Source: Agarivorans aestuarii (GTDB lineage Bacteria; Pseudomonadota; Gammaproteobacteria; Enterobacterales; Celerinatantimonadaceae). From it: a stretch of 64,000 nucleotides of DNA. Shown piece by piece: positions 18,415 to 27,444 of this stretch. How positions within the stretch are numbered: the first letter of the stretch is position 1; each line of letters begins with the position of its first letter. Where the stretch lies: assembly GCF_019670125.1 (NCBI RefSeq), contig NZ_AP023033.1, positions 3,683,501 through 3,747,500 on the forward strand, read 5' to 3'. Under the pieces are notes generated by a model. That model was not told where the DNA came from and made no database searches. It saw only the letters and a list, made by a program, of their open reading frames with translations. The position numbers and the translations under genes were made by a program.

Positions 18415-19497
18415 ATGTCAGGGACAGGTAACAAGCTAAGCTTGGCCAGTAAGCGCGCCATTGAACGTGGTTACGATACAAAAGGCCCAGAGTGGATGGT
18501 TGAGTTTGCAGAGCAAACCCTACTAGGTGACTTTGCTTTTGAAGAAGGGGTGATTCGTCGAGACCCAACAGCAGTAATAGAAGTAGCGGGTGTTTACCAC
18601 TGCTGGTATACCAAAGGTGAAGGCGAAACTCTCGGCTTTACAGGCAATCCTAAAGACAAGGTATTTCCTTGGGATCTCACCGAAGTTTGGCATGCCAGTT
18701 CTGAAGATGGCATTACCTGGAAAGAAAACGGCTGTGCGATTGCTCCTGGTGAGGCCGGAGCCTACGATGATCGTGCAGTATTTACACCAGAAGTATTAGC
18801 CCACGAAGGCAAGTACTACTTGGTATACCAAACCGTGCAAGCGCCGTATACCAACCGTCAGTTTGAAGAAATCGCCATTGCTTGGGCCGATAGCCCATTT
18901 GGGCCATGGACTAAATCACCTGCTCCTATTTTAAGCCCAGCTAAAGATGGCGAGTGGCGCACTGAAGAAGACAACCGTTTCTTGGTTAATGCTAAAGGCA
19001 GCTTTGACAGCCACAAAGTGCACGATCCCTGCCTAATGTTCTTTAAAGGTGAGTTCTACCTTTACTATAAAGGTGAAACCATGGGCGAAGAAATGAACAT
19101 GGGTGGTCGCGAAATTAAACACGGCGTGGCAATTGCTAAAGATATTCTTGGTCCGTATGTGAAATCGGAATACAACCCCATTTCAAATAGTGGTCACGAA
19201 GTCGCCGTTTGGCATAAAGATGGCGGCATTGCTTCGCTAATTACCACCGACGGCCCAGAAAAGAACACTGTGCAATGGGCTGCCGACGGCATCAACTTCG
19301 AAATTATGTCACACATTAAAGGAGCGCCTGAAGCGCTAGGTATTTTCCGCCCAAACCAAGAAACCAATATTGAGTCTCCCGGTTTAGAGTGGGGCCTGTG
19401 TCACAAATACGATGACTCTTGGAATTGGAACTTCATTTGTCGCTACCGGGTGAAGAAACAAGTACTAGATGCCTCAACGTATCAAAACTCAAACTAA
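18415..19497 (+). CDS. GH117 alpha-1,3-neoagarobiose hydrolase
   Basis: The 360-residue protein is a family 117 five-bladed propeller enzyme. It removes 3,6-anhydro-L-galactose from the non-reducing end of neoagarobiose and neoagaro-oligosaccharides, leaving D-galactose or an agaro-oligosaccharide. The three acidic residues fall at Asp50 (RRDP), Asp204 (HDP) and Glu262 (GHE); their spacing (154 and 58) closely matches Asp97, Asp252 and Glu310 of Zobellia AhgA. The N-terminal helix that usually mediates dimerisation ([13 protein letters not shown]) is present. No signal peptide is seen, so it acts in the cytoplasm. An AGAGGT site precedes the ATG. It is divergent from the permease block and followed by GH2, which would take the next step. 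Confidence 0.95.
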   Translation: MSGTGNKLSLASKRAIERGYDTKGPEWMVEFAEQTLLGDFAFEEGVIRRDPTAVIEVAGVYHCWYTKGEGETLGFTGNPKDKVFPWDLTEVWHASSEDGITWKENGCAIAPGEAGAYDDRAVFTPEVLAHEGKYYLVYQTVQAPYTNRQFEEIAIAWADSPFGPWTKSPAPILSPAKDGEWRTEEDNRFLVNAKGSFDSHKVHDPCLMFFKGEFYLYYKGETMGEEMNMGGREIKHGVAIAKDILGPYVKSEYNPISNSGHEVAVWHKDGGIASLITTDGPEKNTVQWAADGINFEIMSHIKGAPEALGIFRPNQETNIESPGLEWGLCHKYDDSWNWNFICRYRVKKQVLDASTYQNSN

Positions 19498-19502
19498 ACG
19501 CT

Positions 19503-19524
19503 TAGCCCACCACTCGGTGGGCTA
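19503..19524 (+). terminator. Stem-loop between GH117 and GH2
   Basis: TAGCCCACC/GGTGGGCTA with a four-base loop is followed by ATTATTTA rather than an unbroken T-tract. It probably stabilises or partly terminates the GH117 message, with the remainder reading into GH2. Confidence 0.5.
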
Positions 19525-19580
19525 ATTATTTACCCACTAGCCTAGCGCTATTTCTTCTCGTTATATTATTTTGAGTATCC

Positions 19581-22052
19581 ATGTCCACTTCTAGCAAAAT
19601 CCCAAAGCCCTCTCGCCAAACTATCGACTTTAATGCAAATTGGCAGTTTCAGTTACAGACCCCAAGGCACAAATCAGCAGGTAACGAGTGGCGAACTATA
19701 TCGCTGCCCCATGATTGGAGCATTGAGCAGCCTTTTTCATCGCAATACGAAGGCGCTACAGCTTACTTACCCGGTGGCATAGGTTGGTATCTCAAAACCT
19801 TTGATTTAGCAGACCTAAGCGAAAACCAGCGGGCTTTTTTGCTGTTTGACGGTATCTACAACAATGCGACACTTTGGCTTAACAACAAAAAGCTGGGCGA
19901 ACAGCACTATGGCTACTCGCCATTTTACTTCGAGATTACTGAGCAGTTAAAAGCTCACGACAATCAATTACTGATTAAAGTTGATCGCAGTCGTATTGCA
20001 GACAGTAGGTGGTATCCCGGCTCGGGCATTTACCGAGATGTAAAACTTATCACAGTGAACTCGCTGCATACTCCGATTTGGAGTAGCGTGGTAGACACTA
20101 TCGAAATAAACCAAGGCTTTGCCCAAATACTGCATAAATTTAGCATTGTTAGCCCACAAGCTAGCGACAACATTCAGGTAGATAGTCATGTGATAGAGTT
20201 TGATACCGGTAGCCCTGTAGCAAGTTATCAGCACCAGCTCGAGCTTAAACAAGGCTTGCAAAAATGTGAATTTAGCTGCGACGTTCTACAACCTAAATTG
20301 TGGTCGCCAGAGTCTCCACAGCTCTACCAAATCACCACCACACTCAGCCAAGGCAGCAAAGAGCTAGACCGCTTTAGCACTACTTTTGGCCTTAGAGATT
20401 TTCATTTTAACAGCCAACAGGGCTTCTTTTTGAATGGGCAAGCCACCAAAATTAAAGGTGTTTGTTTACATCACGATGGTGGCTTAGTGGGCGCAGCTGT
20501 GCCAGAAGCGGTATGGGAACGTCGACTCACTAGGCTAAAAGAAGCTGGCGTAAATGCGATTAGAATGGCGCATAACCCTTCATCTGAAGTGCTTCTATCA
20601 CTTTGTGACCGTTTAGGCTTTTTGGTTCAAGACGAGTTTTTTGATGAATGGGACTTCCCCAAAGACAAACGCCTAAACATGAATGAGCAGCATAATGATG
20701 CAGCCTCGCGAGGTTATGCGGAGCATTTTCAAACTCACGCTAAACAAGACCTTAAAAATGCCTTAAGAGCTCACATCAACCACCCATGCATTTTCATGTG
20801 GAGCATCGGCAACGAGATAGAATGGACCTACCCAAGAAATGTAGAAGCAACCGGTTTTTTCGATGCCAACTGGAATGGCAATTACTTCTGGAACTTACCG
20901 CCAAACTCTCCCCAACAAATCAGCAATAAACTCAAGACCCTGCCTCATCATAACTACGACATAGGCAAAACAGCCCATCAATTAGCGCAATGGGTGCGCG
21001 AAGAAGATGTATCAAGGCCCGTTACCGCCAACTGTATATTGCCCTCGGTAAGCTATTTAAATGGCTATGCAAAATCCTTAGATGTAATCGGCTTTAGTTA
21101 CCGACAAGTACTTTATGACTACGGCCACCAGCATCATCCCCAACTTCCTATTATAAGTAACGAGGCATTGCCCCAATGGCACGAGTGGAAGGCGGTAAGT
21201 GAGCGCTCACATGTTGCGGGTTTATTCCTATGGACCGGCATTGATTATTTAGGTGAAGTGCATCAGCAGTGGCCAACTAAGGCGCTAGCCGCAGGCTTGC
21301 TCGATACTGCTGGCTTTAAAAAAGCCCCCTACTACCTGTTTCAATCACTGTGGACCACCACGCCCATGGTGCAAATTCATAATCAGGTATTTGACGAAGA
21401 ACGCTTTGTATACAAAACCGATAGTTTGAGCCTTGAAGAGCGCGACCCGCAGGCTTGGAAGAAAAAACTGTGGATTTGGCCAGAGCAACAGCAACATTGG
21501 AATTTTAGCAGCAACCAATTAATCGCCATTGAAGTCATCAGCAATTGCCAAGAGGTAGAGCTGCAACTCAACGGGCGAACAATTGGCAGTAAGCAACTTG
21601 CTGACCAAGCCGATAGAATGTTTCGTTGGGCCTTGCCGTTTCAACCTGGGGAGCTTGTTGCTCTAGCTAAAAACAATGGCAAAGTGTTAGCAACCCACCG
21701 CCTTAGCACCACCCAAGCCGCTAGTGACTTAGTGGTGACTGTTGAAGGCGCTCCTTTACAGAAGAGCCAACCGGGTTACCAACACTTGGTGGTACAACTT
21801 GCAGATAGTGAAGGAAAATGGGTTAGCCATCAAAACACCCAACTAAGTTTTGAGCTAACCGGTCCAGCCGAGTTAGTAGGGCTAGATAATGGCCACCCTG
21901 CCAGTGTGCAAGCCTTTAACGCAAGCCAGATAGGCACCCACCAAGGTCGGGCCCTAGCGTTAATAAAATACACTGGAGAAGAAGAAAATATTCTAGTGAG
22001 AATTACCACGCCCGAGGGCTTCTTTAAAGTACAACGCTTTATACTTGAGTAA
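19581..22052 (+). CDS. GH2 beta-galactosidase (agaro-oligosaccharide type)
   Basis: The 823-residue protein has the GH2 layout: N-terminal jelly roll (about 15-160), immunoglobulin-like domain (to about 275), TIM barrel (about 280-590) and C-terminal beta domains. The acid/base is Glu412 in MWSIGNEIEW, and Glu528 in IISNEALPQW is the likely nucleophile. There is no signal peptide, so it is cytoplasmic. It starts 83 bp after GH117 and shares its strand. In Vibrio sp. EJY3 an agarolytic GH2 beta-galactosidase removes the non-reducing galactose from agaro-oligosaccharides left after GH117-type action; position and length here fit that role. Activity on lactose-like substrates cannot be excluded. 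Confidence 0.88.
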   Translation: MSTSSKIPKPSRQTIDFNANWQFQLQTPRHKSAGNEWRTISLPHDWSIEQPFSSQYEGATAYLPGGIGWYLKTFDLADLSENQRAFLLFDGIYNNATLWLNNKKLGEQHYGYSPFYFEITEQLKAHDNQLLIKVDRSRIADSRWYPGSGIYRDVKLITVNSLHTPIWSSVVDTIEINQGFAQILHKFSIVSPQASDNIQVDSHVIEFDTGSPVASYQHQLELKQGLQKCEFSCDVLQPKLWSPESPQLYQITTTLSQGSKELDRFSTTFGLRDFHFNSQQGFFLNGQATKIKGVCLHHDGGLVGAAVPEAVWERRLTRLKEAGVNAIRMAHNPSSEVLLSLCDRLGFLVQDEFFDEWDFPKDKRLNMNEQHNDAASRGYAEHFQTHAKQDLKNALRAHINHPCIFMWSIGNEIEWTYPRNVEATGFFDANWNGNYFWNLPPNSPQQISNKLKTLPHHNYDIGKTAHQLAQWVREEDVSRPVTANCILPSVSYLNGYAKSLDVIGFSYRQVLYDYGHQHHPQLPIISNEALPQWHEWKAVSERSHVAGLFLWTGIDYLGEVHQQWPTKALAAGLLDTAGFKKAPYYLFQSLWTTTPMVQIHNQVFDEERFVYKTDSLSLEERDPQAWKKKLWIWPEQQQHWNFSSNQLIAIEVISNCQEVELQLNGRTIGSKQLADQADRMFRWALPFQPGELVALAKNNGKVLATHRLSTTQAASDLVVTVEGAPLQKSQPGYQHLVVQLADSEGKWVSHQNTQLSFELTGPAELVGLDNGHPASVQAFNASQIGTHQGRALALIKYTGEEENILVRITTPEGFFKVQRFILE

Positions 22053-22070
22053 ACCTAGGCGATAAAGAAC

Positions 22071-22095
22071 AGCAAGCTAGCCTAACTAGCTTGCT
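22071..22095 (+). terminator. Terminator after GH2
   Basis: A 10-bp stem (AGCAAGCTAG/CTAGCTTGCT) with a five-base loop is followed by GTTTT. It lies between the convergent GH2 and LacI genes and may serve both. Confidence 0.7.
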
Positions 22096-22104
22096 GTTTT
22101 AGCA

Positions 22105-23082
22105 TTAAGCGGTTGCTCCTAAATCGCTTAAATAACCCAATTCTTGGTCTAAGTAACGTTCTTGAAGATCTGCCATAAACACTTTGGGAATAGCTTGCTG
22201 TTCGCTACTTAAGAAGCTTAAGGCTTGCTGCGCCATTGCCTGCACCGGGTAATAGAGAGTGCTATAGCTGGCTTTGCTGTCTGCTGCATTATTAGATGAG
22301 CCAATAAATTCAAACGGGTTAGTGCAGCCCAGCTGCTCTTTTAGCTGTTGCCATACCGGCCAGCTCAAACGAGCAGACAAACAAATAAAAGCTGAAGCCG
22401 GCGATGATAAGGCATCACTACTCAAGCAGTCGTTGGGATCATGGGATAAGCGACTAAGGGCAATGTTAGCTTGCTTAAATGGGCTATCGATATGGCTTAA
22501 GCCTTGCTCAATAGCATGAAACTGCTGCGCCTCGCACATTACACTTAGTTGCTTATGGCCACGCTCTACCAGTAGTTTTACTGCCAGCCAAAGGCTTGCC
22601 ACGAGATCTAAATGCAAACACTGCTTGGGATAAGCTGGCAAATAGCGTTTCGCCACCAATAAACTAGGATGCAAACGAACAAACTCGGCCAAACGCTCTT
22701 CTTTCATATACTCACTTTCAAAATATAAAGATTGCACCCCCAAGCTTAGGTAGTTCTCTAACATCTCTATTTCTTGTTTTTCGGAATGCGCTCCCGACAC
22801 CAAGTGTAACGGCATCGAATTAGCCGAGGTATGTGCCGACAGTTCTTTGAGCAAGGTTGCGGTAAGCGGATCTTGTATCGACTGCACAATCATCGCAGGG
22901 CCAATTTTGGGGTTATTGGTGAGATTTTGCGCATGATAATTTGGAATAAAGTTCAGTGCTTTTATCGCCTGATTTACTTTTTCCACCTTGGCTTCGCTAA
23001 CAAAGGTGGTTTGATTAATGATTCGCGATACTGTGGCAACAGACACGCCAGCTTTTTTTGCTACGTCTATGATAGTGGGCAT
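22105..23082 (-). CDS. LacI-family transcriptional regulator
   Basis: The ATG at 23082, with AAGGAAAC just upstream, gives 325 residues beginning MPTIIDVAKKAGVSVATVSR, the canonical LacI helix-turn-helix; longer in-frame readings add an unrelated leader. The hinge is near residues 45-60, followed by a periplasmic-binding-like effector domain. The effector domain is divergent: sequence after about residue 150 is weakly conserved and the usual C-terminal tail is replaced by LQERYLDQELGYLSDL. It is convergent with GH2 and 95 bp upstream of the GH50 terminator side, so it may control the adjacent GH50 or the GH117-GH2 pair. Its operator was not identified. Confidence 0.9.
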   Translation of the reverse strand: MPTIIDVAKKAGVSVATVSRIINQTTFVSEAKVEKVNQAIKALNFIPNYHAQNLTNNPKIGPAMIVQSIQDPLTATLLKELSAHTSANSMPLHLVSGAHSEKQEIEMLENYLSLGVQSLYFESEYMKEERLAEFVRLHPSLLVAKRYLPAYPKQCLHLDLVASLWLAVKLLVERGHKQLSVMCEAQQFHAIEQGLSHIDSPFKQANIALSRLSHDPNDCLSSDALSSPASAFICLSARLSWPVWQQLKEQLGCTNPFEFIGSSNNAADSKASYSTLYYPVQAMAQQALSFLSSEQQAIPKVFMADLQERYLDQELGYLSDLGATA

Positions 23083-23149
23083 ATGTTTCCTTACTACGCG
23101 TTTAGTGTAATGATTTTTATAGTGATTTAGATAAAACAAAAGACGAGCT

Positions 23150-23170
23150 AGGCTCGTCTTTTGGCTACAA
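23150..23170 (-). terminator. Terminator after the fourth GH50 gene
   Basis: AAGACGAGC/GCTCGTCTT with a three-base loop is followed on the minus strand by TTGTTTTAT. It separates the GH50 gene from the lacI-type gene. Confidence 0.75.
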
Positions 23171-23177
23171 ACAGAGC

Positions 23178-26111
23178 CTACTTCACCAGCTCTGGGTAAC
23201 GCTGTGGATACAGCTTACGGTTAACTTCTGCAGCTCCTGCTACCAGTTTTTCATAGGGCGAGTCAGCTACCGTGACAAAACCATTGTTGTAGTTTTCTCC
23301 GTCCCAAGCTCGACCGGTAGTTGGCGAATCTAGGTACTGGAACCAATGCGCTCCAACAAAGTAAGGATTAGCAATAACACTATCCATATAGTGGGCATAC
23401 TTCTCGGCACGCCCTTGTTGGGTATCTGCAGCCACTAGACCTGGATGGAACATACCGCTATCGGTAGCACCAAAGTGGAACTCACCAATAATGCTTGGCA
23501 TATCCAACTCGGCAAGGTGGCTCCAATCGCCCTTCGACATGTCGTTGCCGTAGAGGTTGTAGCTCATTACATCTACATATTGGGCAGCACTATTTGCAGC
23601 TTCAGGGGTGATCCCCCACTCGGTAAAACGCGCACCTAGGTAAAGGTGGTTAGGTAATACCTGCTTCATCTGTTGCTGTACAATCGCAAAGTAACGATCA
23701 GAGTGGTCAGCCAAGAACATGCTGTAATCGGCTTTAAGAGCGTCGTTCAAATCACCTTGATGCACATAGCCTTTAGCCAGTTCATCCCATGATTTAAGTT
23801 CGCTTCCCCATGCCTTGTTCAGCGCCTGGATATCTTGGGCATATTTCGCTTCTAACAAGCCAACAAATGCAGCTTTAGCAAAGCTATCTTTAGCATCAGC
23901 ACGCAAAGCAGCAATCGCTAAGGCATAGTGGTTAGCGTCAAACTCGGTGTTACCCCAGCTCATTTCGTTATCCACAAAGGTGCCAATACACCAAGGGTCT
24001 TGCTCTACTTCAGCGGCAACTTGCTTAGCCATTGTTTTCACCGACTCAACAAACTCTGGGTCGTAAGGATCGTGCATTGGCCCCCAGTAATCGTTACCGG
24101 TATTAATGCGTTGGTGATCGCCTACAATCCAACCGTTTGCTACGTACGCAACTTTTTGATTACCGTAAAAACTTGGATCGGCCCAGTTACCTAACGAAGT
24201 AAAGCCCCAATCCAACATACGAGCCAGCGTTACGTCGCGCCAAACCGCAATCGCTTCATCGCGAGAACCGGGCGCATATTTACGCTGCAAGTTAGCACTG
24301 TAAAAGCTATAAACTTCGCCATGCTCAAGCGGGCCGGTGTGAATCATGGTGGAATACTGATAGTTTTGCGCCAAGGCATCTTGGTAGCTAGGTAACCAAG
24401 TAAACATGCTGTTACGTAACTGCGAAGCCACTGAACGAGCATCTAGATTATCTACATAGCTGTCTTGAGAAATCTGGCTAGGACGCAAGCTAAGATCTTC
24501 CGACAACACCAAATCGGTAAAGCCAACACCGGTGGTGGTGTAGGTATCATCCATGCGAATGTTGTCTAAACCTGTGGCAAAATACAGGTAACCGCTTGGG
24601 TCAACTAAAGACCATTTTCCATCTACTTTTTCAGTTCTAAAGTAACCCGTCGCTTCTAGTTTAGGTCCACTCTTCCAACCACCATATGGCGTACGGTCGT
24701 CCATAGGTTTGGCCGAATCAATCAACTTAACATCGGCTTTTGCATGAGCCTGTAGCTCTTCAGCTGAGTGAATTTTTTCTGCCCAGTCTTCATTGGTAAA
24801 CTGACCAAATTCATCCAGCAAACCTTCATAGCGGCTGGTATCGGCGCTTAAGTTAGGCACTAAACGAATGTTGTCGATAACTAAACTCAGGTCTTTTTGC
24901 AGATCTTGCATATAGAGTTGAAAGCTAACAATATTGCTTAGATCTAACTTCTGCTCACCCCAACCAAAGTTGATTGCCTGAGCCTGATAAGACTTCTTCG
25001 GTGGCTCGCCTCGCATTCCAGAATCAAGCGTTTTCGCTAGCTCTTCTAAAGTAAAATAGTAAGTACCCGCTTCGCCTGCTGGCAACTGAACATAACCAGT
25101 ACGACTATGGATAACACCATTTGCGCTACCCCCTTGCTTCTCATTTACGTCATCGTCTACGCGAATAAATAGTTGTGCGCCGGCATCACCAATATTTTCA
25201 ATATCAAGGGCTAAGGTAAAGTCACCATGTTCTGACCAGTTCCAAGGTTTATCGGCACTAAAAGTTACGCTAGGGTAAGACGCGTCTGCGGAGTAATCAA
25301 TTTTAAGGCCTTTACCCTCATCACGCTTTACTGAGGTGATGGTTGTGCCATGAGTTTTGCTAACAATGCCTTTTGAGCCATCATCAAAATCAGACAACGC
25401 TAAAAGAGTTGGAATGGGTGCAGCAATAACTTCCGCTTCACGCGCTTCCGACTTTACAAAATCACCGGTTCGTTCAATAAAGTTAATGTCACGAATTACC
25501 ACTTCTTGCGCAGCGATAGGGCCCACTGAATAGAATTGAATTTCGGCAATGCTTTTTAGGTTTAACTTAGCACCACCACGGTAGCCGTCGATATTCATTT
25601 GCGTACCGTTAAACAAAAAGTCTACGGTGGTAGTTTTGCCCGCTGGCAAAATAATTGGTAAATCAACTTGGTTGTCGGTCGAGCCCATAATGCCAATGTT
25701 ATCGCTCACTTTCATTTCGATGCGAACGTCTTCACTGCCTGGATTTTCTAGGGCTACTTTTAAGCCGCCTTTGGTATTCCAATCCCAAGGGCCTGCCTTA
25801 GAGTGGATTTTTACATTTGGCCATTTAGATTGCGCCTCGGCTTCAGAGATCGCATCAAAATTCATCTTTAAGCCATCTTTACTTTGCTCTGCGGTTTTCT
25901 TAAGCACCGAGAACTGACTATGACTATTGGTAATTTTTTCTAATACTGCTGGCTCGGTGAAATCAAGCGGCGTTGCCGCGCTGGTCATATCACCCGAAGT
26001 GGCTGCATTTTCACTAGACTGCTTAGTGTCATCTGCAATGACGTTTGATGTAGATACCCCAGCTAATACAACTGATACTAGGATTGCTAAGTTGCTCTTT
26101 TTAAACAACAC
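23178..26111 (-). CDS. Secreted GH50 beta-agarase (GTG start)
   Basis: The start is taken as GTG at 26109-26111, because GGGAGG lies 7 bases upstream and the product then begins with a normal signal peptide (about 26 residues, ending NVIA before Asp-Asp). An in-frame ATG 57 bases further upstream would overlap the operators. The 977-residue precursor has two CBM-like sandwiches (about 50-215 and 230-420) and a GH50 barrel with Glu716 in FVDNEMSWG and Glu877 in IIGEFHFG. It is a paralogue of the lipoprotein GH50 at 12317-15172, but it has no lipobox and carries an extra loop of about 25 residues near 530-555. Two operator-like sites lie 39-71 bp upstream. It is probably periplasmic or secreted. 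Confidence 0.92.
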   Translation of the reverse strand: MLFKKSNLAILVSVVLAGVSTSNVIADDTKQSSENAATSGDMTSAATPLDFTEPAVLEKITNSHSQFSVLKKTAEQSKDGLKMNFDAISEAEAQSKWPNVKIHSKAGPWDWNTKGGLKVALENPGSEDVRIEMKVSDNIGIMGSTDNQVDLPIILPAGKTTTVDFLFNGTQMNIDGYRGGAKLNLKSIAEIQFYSVGPIAAQEVVIRDINFIERTGDFVKSEAREAEVIAAPIPTLLALSDFDDGSKGIVSKTHGTTITSVKRDEGKGLKIDYSADASYPSVTFSADKPWNWSEHGDFTLALDIENIGDAGAQLFIRVDDDVNEKQGGSANGVIHSRTGYVQLPAGEAGTYYFTLEELAKTLDSGMRGEPPKKSYQAQAINFGWGEQKLDLSNIVSFQLYMQDLQKDLSLVIDNIRLVPNLSADTSRYEGLLDEFGQFTNEDWAEKIHSAEELQAHAKADVKLIDSAKPMDDRTPYGGWKSGPKLEATGYFRTEKVDGKWSLVDPSGYLYFATGLDNIRMDDTYTTTGVGFTDLVLSEDLSLRPSQISQDSYVDNLDARSVASQLRNSMFTWLPSYQDALAQNYQYSTMIHTGPLEHGEVYSFYSANLQRKYAPGSRDEAIAVWRDVTLARMLDWGFTSLGNWADPSFYGNQKVAYVANGWIVGDHQRINTGNDYWGPMHDPYDPEFVESVKTMAKQVAAEVEQDPWCIGTFVDNEMSWGNTEFDANHYALAIAALRADAKDSFAKAAFVGLLEAKYAQDIQALNKAWGSELKSWDELAKGYVHQGDLNDALKADYSMFLADHSDRYFAIVQQQMKQVLPNHLYLGARFTEWGITPEAANSAAQYVDVMSYNLYGNDMSKGDWSHLAELDMPSIIGEFHFGATDSGMFHPGLVAADTQQGRAEKYAHYMDSVIANPYFVGAHWFQYLDSPTTGRAWDGENYNNGFVTVADSPYEKLVAGAAEVNRKLYPQRYPELVK

Positions 26112-26149
26112 AATATTTCCTCCCTTAAAAGGATAACCAAAACCAATAT

Positions 26150-26182
26150 TTGGACAACCACTAAGCAATATTGGATAACCAG
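26150..26182. promoter_or_regulatory. Tandem GntR-type operator-like sites before the fourth GH50 gene
   Basis: TTGGACAACCAC (26150-26161) and TTGGATAACCAG (26171-26182) each differ from TTGGTNNACCAA at positions 5 and 12, and are spaced 21 bp apart on the same face. They lie 39-71 bp upstream of the GTG start. A weaker copy, TTGGAAAACCCA, is at 26234-26245. Confidence 0.45.
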
Positions 26183-26336
26183 ATTACAAAATTAGCACAC
26201 CAATTCAAGTTCTAATGTGAGCCAAAGCGATATTTGGAAAACCCAATACCAATAAAAAAGTCATTAAAAACAATAAGTAATACCAATAAGAAAGGCGCCG
26301 TAACTAAGGGCTAGTCACAGATAAATAGAGGAGAAA

Positions 26337-26375
26337 CCTAGGTGCCCGCGGAACCATTGCAGGAGAGCACCTAGG
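26337..26375 (-). terminator. Hairpin after the Ldh2-type gene
   Basis: CCTAGGTGC/GCACCTAGG form a perfect 9-bp stem with a 21-base loop, 48 bases past the stop at 26423. No T-tract follows, so it may be a stabilising 3' structure. Confidence 0.4.
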
Positions 26376-26422
26376 CTAGTAGCAACACAGAGCGACACCA
26401 TATTGCTACCTTTTTAAAACAC

Positions 26423-27430
26423 TTAGCTCACTAGGTAGTCGTAAACACCTTGCGCAACCGGAATGCCATTAAGGTCGCACTCGGCACGATAAGCCACTTG
26501 AAGGTCATTTGGCGCAAGCACTTTATCAACACCCGGGACCGGTGGAACTTCGTGTAGTTCTTTCACCATTGCAGCCATCATTACTGCAAACATAGGGTTA
26601 CCGAGTTTCTTAGGATCAATCACTATCACTAAGCTCGCCAACTTACGCATTTTTTCGTAGTCACCATACATTTTCACAATGTGATTACCGAAATTAGCGC
26701 CCATCAAAATGCCCGTTAGCGCGTCAATCGCCAGCGCAATGCCTGAACCTTTATGTCCACCAAAGGGGAGTAAATTAGCCACTTTATGCGGATCGGTGGT
26801 TTCGTTACCTTCTGCATCGATAGCTAAACCTTTGCCAATAGATTTACCGGTTTCTTTGGCATGCAGTAATTTACCGTATGCGGTTGCACTTGTAGCCATG
26901 TCAATAATCATCGGCGTTGAGCCTTCAACCGGAAAACCAAAGGCAATTGGGTTGGTTCCCAAAAACTTCGCTGCGCCACCATGAGGTGCTACACAGGTAT
27001 CGGTTTGAGTCATACCAATGGCAATCATACCCGCATTTGTGGCTTGCTCCATGAAGTATGAAAGCGCCCCACAATGCGAGGTATTCTTGACACTTACAAA
27101 ACCTAAGCCGGTATCAGAAGCTAGGTTTATGCCGTGTTTGGTGGCAGCAATAAGCGCCGAGTGGCCCATGCCGTCATCAGAGTCTAATACCGCTACCGAA
27201 GGCGATACTTGCTCTACCGAAAATGTTGCTTTAGCGTTTAAGCCACCCTTGGCTAAACGCTCACAGTAATGTTCTACGCGCATAACTCCGTGTGAATGAA
27301 CACCGGTAGCATCCGCGTGTATTAATACTTCGGTTACTTCCTTGGCCGTGTTTTCATCAAGGCCAGCGGCAATAAGTTTGTTAAGCGCAAGTCCTTTTAA
27401 CTCGGCTTCCTTTACGTGTACTGTTGTCAT
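26423..27430 (-). CDS. Ldh2/MDH2-family NAD(P)-dependent oxidoreductase
   Basis: The 335-residue protein belongs to the Ldh_2 (malate/L-lactate dehydrogenase) family, which includes ureidoglycolate dehydrogenase and 2,3-diketo-L-gulonate reductase YiaK. These enzymes interconvert 2-keto and 2-hydroxy acids with NAD(P)H. Supporting features are DATGVHSHGVMRV near 39-51 with the conserved catalytic His, VKNTSHCGALSYF, and LPFGGHKGSGIALAID near 220. It is the last gene of a three-gene minus-strand operon with a Zn-dependent dehydrogenase 14 bp upstream. The substrate is unknown; in this setting it may reduce a keto acid from anhydrogalactose breakdown. The family call is firm. Confidence 0.88.
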   Translation of the reverse strand: MTTVHVKEAELKGLALNKLIAAGLDENTAKEVTEVLIHADATGVHSHGVMRVEHYCERLAKGGLNAKATFSVEQVSPSVAVLDSDDGMGHSALIAATKHGINLASDTGLGFVSVKNTSHCGALSYFMEQATNAGMIAIGMTQTDTCVAPHGGAAKFLGTNPIAFGFPVEGSTPMIIDMATSATAYGKLLHAKETGKSIGKGLAIDAEGNETTDPHKVANLLPFGGHKGSGIALAIDALTGILMGANFGNHIVKMYGDYEKMRKLASLVIVIDPKKLGNPMFAVMMAAMVKELHEVPPVPGVDKVLAPNDLQVAYRAECDLNGIPVAQGVYDYLVS

Positions 27431-27444
27431 ATTTACCTGCGCGA

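Larger units (their letters stand above)
26112..26422. promoter_or_regulatory. Promoter region of the fourth GH50 gene
   Basis: These 311 AT-rich bases carry three operator-like sites (26150-26161, 26171-26182, 26234-26245), several single ACCAAT half-sites and a hairpin at 26337-26375. No coding potential is evident. Confidence 0.55.
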
